Assembly: GCA_964035545.1 (NCBI GenBank)
Contig: OZ037765.1
Span: 3,095,001-3,159,000, forward strand
Direction: 5' to 3'
Source: Bugula neritina
Taxonomy: Eukaryota; Bryozoa; Gymnolaemata; Cheilostomatida; Bugulidae
Length of the DNA: 64,000 nt
The notes beneath the pieces are model-generated. The model worked only from the letters and a program-made list of their open reading frames with translations, had not been told where the DNA came from and did no database searches. Of the stretch, positions 57,101-64,000 are shown piece after piece; positions within the stretch are counted from its first letter, which is position 1, and every line of letters starts with the position of its first letter. The position numbers and the translations under genes are program-made.

Positions 57101-60100
57101 ACCTGGTAAATACTATGCCCTTACCTGGTGAATACTATACCCTCACCTGATAAATATTATACCCTCACCTGGTAAAGAGCGAGATACTGAGAACTGCTTC
57201 CGGTGTCAAACTGAGCAAACGCTTCAACCAGCTCATAACTCAATAGTTTTGCCTTCTCAACCAAAGAGTAGGAGAGACTCAGCTGAAGGCCTTGTCCCAG
57301 TAACTCTAAAGTATATAATAGTTTAAATTAGTTACAAACACTCAAAGGTAAATTAGGATACTGGAATTAAAATACCGCTGAAATAATGAAAGTAATTTAC
57401 TTTCATTTCAGTAACTCTCTTCATAAATATATTCATATAAACTTAAATGGATCTGTTTGATGGTGCTACATTCAGCACACAATATTACATCTTTGCACAA
57501 AGAATAACTTAATATTTAAAGTAACAAAATAAGGGCAAAGGCTGACGTTATGAAAGCACATCCAATGAGACTTGAATATTACATAAGATTCAAGCATGCC
57601 TGCTTCCAGGTTTTGTTTATTGTAGAATATATTTTAGAAAATATGTTAGAAATAACAAAATGTTTGATAGGATAAAAGTTATGAAAACATTGAAAACCAT
57701 TTAAAACTGCAGACTACGGAGTTTTGTTGCCACACTGATCATAGTAAAACACAGGTTCAGTATTGCAGCTGCTCACCGGTAGCTTGAGCCAGCTGAGAGA
57801 GAGCCTCGCTTTCATTCTCATTGACTTGTGCCATTTCAGTAGCGATTCTCTGATAGTCCTTCGACTCGGTGTCCAGCTGATCCACTTCCTCCTTAGAATT
57901 TTCCGGAGAGTCTTCTGTTTCTTCTGCACTGGCCATCAACGTCTTCAGCAGCTGCGCCACCATCTGTGAGGGTAAGCAGATTGGAGGTCAATGATATTTA
58001 AACATATTTATATGAATACAGATTTGTATCCCACATAAAAGAGAAATTTATTATTGCATAGATCTCAAATGTAATTAAAACTAGATTTTCATAAACTGAA
58101 TATTTTATGAAATGATGAAATAAGAAACAAGCTAAATAAAAGTGTCATTTAACAAATTTTATACAATAAAACTGTAATGTTAGCCACATGGCATTAACAA
58201 GTGCTTTTACTTAGCAATATGGAATAAGTTGAAGTGGTTCTTTAAAATGGTTGAATATTCACCCTGAGAATGGAACTAACAACATACTTAGTGTTTAGTT
58301 TATTTTCATTGCAAGTCTGTCTCCAATATCAAATTATCAACATTGAACAATCATATTATAAGCCTACAAACCTCAGCGTTGACGGTCCAGCGATTAGGAG
58401 AGTCCATGTTGGTGTGGAGAGAGAGCAGCCTGAGGCACTTGCCTCCACAGTACAGGGCCTCAGTCTTGAGCAGAGGAATGCCAGAGCAGAGGTGGAAGCA
58501 GCCAGTAATCACTGAGAGAATCATTTGGGCTACAGACATAGTCAGGTTTCTCCAACTCATCTCAGACTCATTGAAGACGGGCGTCTGCCTGATAGCCTCC
58601 TCTACTACCTTTGTTAGAAATTAGGCTATATAGTAATACACAGTGCAACAGCAACTAAAATTACTCGTGACTCTACAATACAGTTCTAAACCGAGAAACA
58701 TAAAATATTTGTAAAATGATGTAAACATACAACTATATAGAAACAATTGGTGCAAAATTGTAAATTTAATTTAATTATTTCACACGCTGCTCTTATAAAA
58801 GCATAAAAGAAGTAAAAAATTTAAATCTATGAAAAGTTAGCTTACTTTCTGGACATGACCCTTCGTCTTTTCGTGATCATGGGCCGCCTTCTCCTCGTCC
58901 ACGTGACACTCGAGTATCTGAAGTAGGATCCCAGCTAAGGTTAGCTGAGTGTCCACATACTCCCTCTGTACAGGAAGACTGACTTTGGGCAGATCACAGG
59001 CTAACATGGAAGACATGGCCGCAAAGTTGAGTTCACCTGACACCTCACAAGCCTCTCTGATGATGTTATAAGCCTACAGAGTACAGAAGTAGGTGAGCTA
59101 TTTATGTCACCCCTATTTGTCTGGCCTTGTGAAATTGTAAATCTTAGTTTAAACTTACGGATTAAATATATCATGACATCATAGAGACATCATGACATCA
59201 CGGAGATATCATGACATCATATAGATATCATGCTCCAAGGCTAGCAATAATTCTGTATGATATACGGAAAAGTGTGTCTAATACAACCTAACTTTTACTA
59301 GCAGGAGTTGCATTACCTTGATGAGTAGCTCGTGTTTCATACTTGCATCATCGTGAGCCTGAGTGGCTATCTTACTCCAGGTCAAGGAAACATCTCTGTA
59401 CACTTCTACAGCTTCTCTATAACACTGATACTCCAACAGCTTGTCTCCTGCCTCCTTCCATTTCTATAGACAGATGAGACGAGTGAACCAGAGAGCCGAC
59501 GACTCTAAATGTATTACATATTATACACGCTGCGCACTCACTATTTACTACCAAACTAAATAACTCTGTATACTCACATCCAGTGAGTTGGTGATAGCCT
59601 TCAAATACCGAGGCTTCAAGATGACCTTGAAATGCTCCATGTGCATTAGTACCCGAGTCTTGGCCAGTCTGCAAAGTACAGGTGAGTTTTCAATAAAAAC
59701 ACATCAAATGACTTACTACTTTAAACATAGAATTGATGTACATAACCTTAAATTCTATTCATTTATGAAAAGACAAGGCAACAAATTTTGAAACAAATAT
59801 AATTTGCCTGCATCATTGAGAAAAAACCAAAAAGAAGTGAACCACTCTAACATGTGTCTAAATGAATATAGCAAGTGTATGAAAATTTTCCCTGATACTA
59901 TATGCTAATTACTGACACCATATATACTAGTTACTGATACTATATTATACTACTCACTGACACTATAAACTAGTCACTGACACTATACACTAGTCACTGA
60001 TACTATATACTAGTAGCAGTACGTACTTTGCCTCCAACATGCCCATAATATATCCGTTAGTAGAGATTTCTGCTGGTCTCTTCTGAAACACCTCCTTCAG

Positions 60101-63100
60101 CATGTTGAGAGAATCTACGCAGGTGTTGGATGCCTTCTGCATGTGCATTCTCAGACTAGTGTCCTCCCTCTGGCAGTCCGATATCAGACTACACGTCTTG
60201 TACCAGTACGTCTCGTCAGCGCTGCCGATCAGCGAGTGAGACTCCAGTATCATCTTGATAGCCTGAGCGTACTGACTCTCCTGTAGTGAAGGACGTATAC
60301 TCAGACTATGTGCTTACTCAACACTACTAAATGTTCTAGTCATGTGACTTTAAGTACAGAGAGTGTTGAAATTAAAAAATATATATAATTTTCAGATACA
60401 AATATTGATTTCATCCGCATATCTGTAAGTCGTTATTAAATTAATTCAGTTATAAATAACGTATTTATTGTATTCAAATAATTGATTTCGTGCATTGCTT
60501 GTTTTTTATAAAAATAAATGCATGCTTTTATGCATTGAAAAAATAAATGCATCAAAATATGCATTTATTTATTGCATGTAAATAATTCAATCATTTTATT
60601 TATAAATAATTGCATTTAAAAATAAAATGCATGTTATTGATTTTAAATTCTCCTAAAAATTTAAGTAAAAAATTTTTCAGAAATTAAATTTAATTAGTCT
60701 CACAATTAATTTTAGATTCATATAGCAAAATGAAATTGATTACCTTGTAAGCCAGTTGAGCCAACAAATATAGTATCTCCCCTTGTAGTATAGACTCATC
60801 AAATTCCTTAGCAGACGTGTGGGCTGCATATAGATATTGACGGGCTGCTTGGTTCAGTCCCTGCAAGTAAAGGTTGACTGCTTATGACACCAAGTCATCT
60901 GGCTTTGCAACGTAATAGTTTGAATCTTTAAAATGAAGCTCTGGACAAATTTTTTTTAACAACCGGAAATATACTTTACGGTCAGTAAATGAATAAACTG
61001 AAACTGCTTGTATTATATAGCAAATGACACAATTACATAACATTTAATTTGGCTGATGGCTGTTAAATTTGTATGAAAATAAACAACCAATGCCACTGTC
61101 AGGCTAGTAAATGTAATCATAAAACTAAAGCATCCTATATCAACGCCGAAAAACTTACCAAACGAATCAAAACCTTGGCTGTGTTTGTCCATATTTGCCT
61201 AAGATTAACTGAGCTCAGTTTCTGTCCCAGGTGAGGTGTACTATTAGACTCCTCTTCCTACAGATTATAAACATAAAATGAGAGATAAGGCTACAGACAT
61301 GGATAGGAAATATGTTCATAAATATAGGAAATTTTTGTTTACTCACCAATTTTTAACAAAGAAGTGATAGTTAAGCTTAAAATTCATTGCAATATTTAAA
61401 TACAGATCCCATGGCAATAAAATCTCAACAGTTAGAAGTATATTCATTATACGCTAATCTAACATGCTAGAAATCTAATTTCGATATCCATGAAGCAGGA
61501 TAACACTAGTTATCTTTTCTTTGTTAAACTCCTCTTTAATTCTTACTGGTTCTCTCCCCACTGCCCGCCAGTGTGTGTTTAATCCTACAGACAGCTCTTG
61601 TACAACACCATGCCCTGTTCCCATCTCTTATTAATGATACGTTTTCTAGGTGCATCCTAACTACTTCTACATGTTCTGTCAGTGCATATCAGTTCTAACT
61701 TTCTTTTTCAATACTTTCTTGTATTATGATTTCGTTTACCCTCTTTATATAAGTCTGCTCTTCTTATCCCCAACTTGTACACTCCCTGCATCAACACACC
61801 CCTCAAAACCCCATTCCTACAACCTCTCCCCCTCCTGATACTCTCCACCCTCACCTTCTTAGGAGTGGCCAGCTGTGCAGGCAGAGTCCCGTCATTAGCC
61901 ACCTTCTCAGCATCCAGGAACTCCTTCAACGAGTCCTGTATTCTCTTTTCTTCTTGCTCAACCTGAGAACAAATCAGATGTTAGGCAATTCACCACAAAC
62001 TTTATAACTCCTAATTCATGAGTTTGAGTGAGCTCCATTACTTTTAAAAATATTTAAATTATGAGCTGTTCTTGCATAACACAGAACCAGCACCTGACTG
62101 GAAAAACGCAATAGTATTCATAGCACAACTGGCGGTATATGTCTACCACACAGTTCGTCTAACAGGGTGTGTATAACGGGTAAAATAATATAATTGTGAG
62201 TTTGTATGCTGCTAATTATTGCAACTGCTTCGTAATTACTTCAGCATGAGAGAGAGTATTAAGTAAGTGTAAAGATGAGTCATATTTTGCTGAAAAACCT
62301 TACAATTTAAAAAATTGAAATTAAAACAATAAATGGACATATATAGGTATTTTTTTCACTAAATTTATCATCTGCAATCACATCTCAGGTTTAAAATAAT
62401 TTCATGAGTAAATAAACTAAAAAAACAACAGTAAGTACAGACATAAGTACCGTGGACCAGGTACCCTGGACAAGGTTAATGGACCAGGTACCCTGGACCA
62501 GGTACCCTGGACCTCATTCTATGCTATAGACCAGTATTAGACGTATTTTAGTAACCTGGTACTGTTTCTCCTTGAAGACAGCCATACTGATGTAGGAAGA
62601 GGCCAAGTCTACTTCCACTGGTACAATTTGGTTGACCAGCTTCTCATGGAACTTCACACCGTCTAGTAGGTTCAACTCTAGACACACCTCTATTGACCTA
62701 CAATATCACATTCCAACAATAAATAATATACTATATTAATAATGTCACTGAGCATGTGCATAAGAAACAGGAAACAGTAATATTAACCTAATGAAGGATT
62801 AAACAAGATACGAGTTGCAATGCATTTACACTGTATTTACTTACATAAATTGAATTTCAAAACGTGTTTTCATGTCTATGATATGTAATAAATCAATAAA
62901 TCTATCAATAAATAAATTATAAATATATTAATCAATCAATGTTCTCGAAGCACTAAAGTTCTGCTGCTAGTGCACAGCACACAGAATATGGTAACTTACT
63001 GCAGGTGAATGAGAATGTTGTATGCGTGACTCTTAGCCAATGATCTGGTCAGCAAATCTTCGAAGGCGAGTACCGGAAGACACAAGTGATTGTAGCCACA

Positions 63101-64000
63101 ACTCCTCAACATAGTCACTAACTTGTCTAGCAGGTAGAGAAGGAGACTCTGTAGGCACAGGAAACACTTGATGAGTCATGACAGAGTGGCAAGCTGCACG
63201 CAAAACTATGTATACCTTGTGAAGGGTTTGTTCACCATTATAGAGAGTAAACAGCTGTAAAAACTTTGCTTCAAAATCATAAAATAAGAATTAAAAAATA
63301 ACTTGATAAACAATAATTTTAAAGTCTGAAAATTACATAATATAACACTGTATATACCGTTTTTATTTAACAGAATTGTAAATATGGTGAAAGTTAACTT
63401 TCAGTACATGAAACTTGTTACTGATTATTTGATAATAGGGTCAACTTAAATGTTGTCCAATTAAAGACCATTCACTTACGGGTTTTGTTATTGTGGAGTC
63501 ATTCACGGCAGCCCGTCTCAGTAGAGCATTCCCAGAAGCCCCCACCACTTCCTCCGGAGCGTCGTAGGCACTCCACTCCTCCACTGACTGAGGTAGGTGG
63601 TCAACGGGGCCTTTTCTCTTTGGTCTTTCTTTCGTTGGCTGAAATGAGTAAGAAGCTGGTAGAAGGAAACTTACTGTAGTGAGAGCCCTGCTATCCTGCT
63701 AATCATATTATTCAGAACAAATACATAACAAAGCTTTAGATTCCCAGTTACGCTGAAGAATTGCACCAACTTTACGTAGACCTGTAACAGAATATTTAAG
63801 AAAAGTTTATAGTTCTTGCTACACTAAAAGATTTAACTACCACAAAGCTAATTCTGATAGCATAACACGTAAATAAATAACCAAACAAAACTAGAAAAGC
63901 TGAAACAGTAGGAAAAACTAAACGTTAATTTAGAACAAGAAACAAGATTATATAGAACCAAGTAGACACCTCGCGTTTGGTCAGAGCAGCCTTTTTCTTT
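48113..64000 (-). CDS. CFAP46: CFAP46-like ciliary central-apparatus protein, C-terminal half (27 exons in view)
   Basis: Exons, 5'->3': 64000-63970 (cut by window edge), 63781-63752, 63638-63480, 63148-63000, 62697-62556, 61962-61855, 61257-61159, 60860-60744, 60280-60027, 59668-59578, 59463-59317, 59073-58846, 58608-58372, 57963-57777, 57305-57169, 56431-56154, 55930-55831, 55560-55396, 54310-54192, 52905-52694, 52247-52059, 51626-51524, 51236-51042, 50412-50276, 49745-49599, 49308-49270, 48267-48113. Every junction keeps phase; about 1317 residues. CFAP46 (TTC40) is a TPR protein of the C1d projection of the 9+2 axoneme central pair, needed for motility. Features include TPR-like helices (AIKMILESHSLIGSADETYW), SSSQYLALYQ, LPANWQIVVLQHSP, HYLYGAVLDRPE, and a C-terminal region with LLELPLEAL, CLLYDLCQTGKS and AGVKCVVANQWHC. 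The tail is Lys/Glu-rich. Named from recalled family motifs, not from a search. Confidence 0.85.
50465..51030. repeat. TATATTATAGAGAG-type simple repeat split by a SINE
   Basis: Degenerate GAGAGTATATTATA words fill the intron on both sides of SINE copy 2. Confidence 0.8.
50671..50876 (+). mobile_element. tRNA-derived SINE, copy 2
   Basis: A tRNA-like head (TGATGTCGGGGTTAGAATGT, then box B GGGTTCAAGCCCTGAC) is better preserved than in copy 1. The body GGTGATGTTAGGAAAAGCATC and CAGTCATAATTGCTCC matches copy 1, and the tail has GACTATGAACTC. AGAAAGTATATTATA precedes it (50651-50665) and AGAAAGTACATTATA follows (50877-50891), a plausible 15-bp target-site duplication with one mismatch, though the flanks are repetitive. 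It lies antisense in a CFAP46 intron. Confidence 0.8.
56085..56160. repeat. 32-bp tandem repeat multiplying a CFAP46 splice donor
   Basis: ATTACCTGCAAG occurs at 56085, 56117 and 56149, exactly 32 bp apart. On the minus strand each copy is CTTGCAG followed by GTAAT, that is the exon end and 5' splice site of the exon 56431-56154. The copy at the exon edge is taken as the real donor. Confidence 0.9.
57053..57170. repeat. 22-bp tandem repeat multiplying a CFAP46 splice donor
   Basis: About five and a half units of the type CCTCACCTGGTGAATACTATAC lie directly downstream (minus strand) of the exon 57305-57169. On the minus strand the units read CCAG followed by GTGAGG or GTAAGG, each a good 5' splice site; one unit is mutated (CAAGTGAGG). 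Confidence 0.9.
59168..59235. repeat. 19-bp minisatellite in a CFAP46 intron
   Basis: Three and a half units of ATATCATGACATCATAGAG with minor changes. Confidence 0.85.
59894..60014. repeat. Tandem repeat of ACTAGTCACTGACACTATA type in a CFAP46 intron
   Basis: About six imperfect units of 19-25 bp end close to the donor of the exon 60280-60027. Unlike the two donor repeats, these units do not copy the splice site. Confidence 0.8.
62453..62512. repeat. GGACCAGGTACCCT tandem repeat in a CFAP46 intron
   Basis: Several 14-bp units with the palindrome GGTACC lie near the donor of the exon 62697-62556. Confidence 0.85.

Overview
The window is from an animal (metazoan) nuclear genome. It has short exons, long AT-rich introns with canonical GT-AG boundaries, polyadenylation signals, TA microsatellites, tRNA-derived SINEs and a ciliary axoneme gene. 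It is strongly AT-rich and looks like a marine or other aquatic invertebrate, possibly a lophotrochozoan; the phylum cannot be fixed from the sequence alone. All gene models below were assembled by hand from splice sites whose phases agree from exon to exon.

Region 1 (1-22.6 kb) is a cluster of three related single-pass immunoglobulin-type receptors. Two lie on the plus strand (571-4753 and 5596-7833) and one large one on the minus strand (22612 to 8878). They share exon sizes, intron phases and cysteine patterns. The first has two Ig-like modules after the N-terminal pair of exons and an 11-residue tail. The second has lost those Ig exons. The third has a stalk built from micro-exons and a cytoplasmic tail with 13 tyrosines. 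A run of 14 perfect 11-bp repeats, each with a CAGCTG E-box, lies just upstream of the first gene.

An intron of the first gene holds the most striking element in the window: a 170-bp near-perfect palindrome whose arms each encode a complete type I hammerhead ribozyme core, one per strand. Such ribozymes are known from Penelope-like retroelements.

Region 2 (25.6-31.4 kb) holds a monocarboxylate-transporter-like SLC16 gene on the minus strand, probably with a distant non-coding 5' exon.

Region 3 (33.4-35.2 kb) holds a plus-strand gene with two CHHC zinc fingers, a GTSF1-type piRNA-pathway protein with an unusual long C-terminal extension.

Region 4 (35.9-47.3 kb) is a minus-strand NACHT/WD-repeat gene (NWD type; DUF4062-like N-terminus, Walker A and B, then a single 4-kb WD exon).

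Region 5 (48.1-64 kb and beyond) is the C-terminal half of CFAP46, a TPR protein of the C1d projection of the ciliary central apparatus. It has 27 exons in view and a C-terminus that reads like a degenerate CHAT (caspase-like) domain. Two neighbouring introns of this gene carry tandem repeats that multiply the 5' splice site.

The genes are not an operon and no joint pathway is evident. The coherent unit is the Ig-receptor cluster. Two SINE copies, two foldback (MITE-like) copies and many simple repeats fill the non-coding space.
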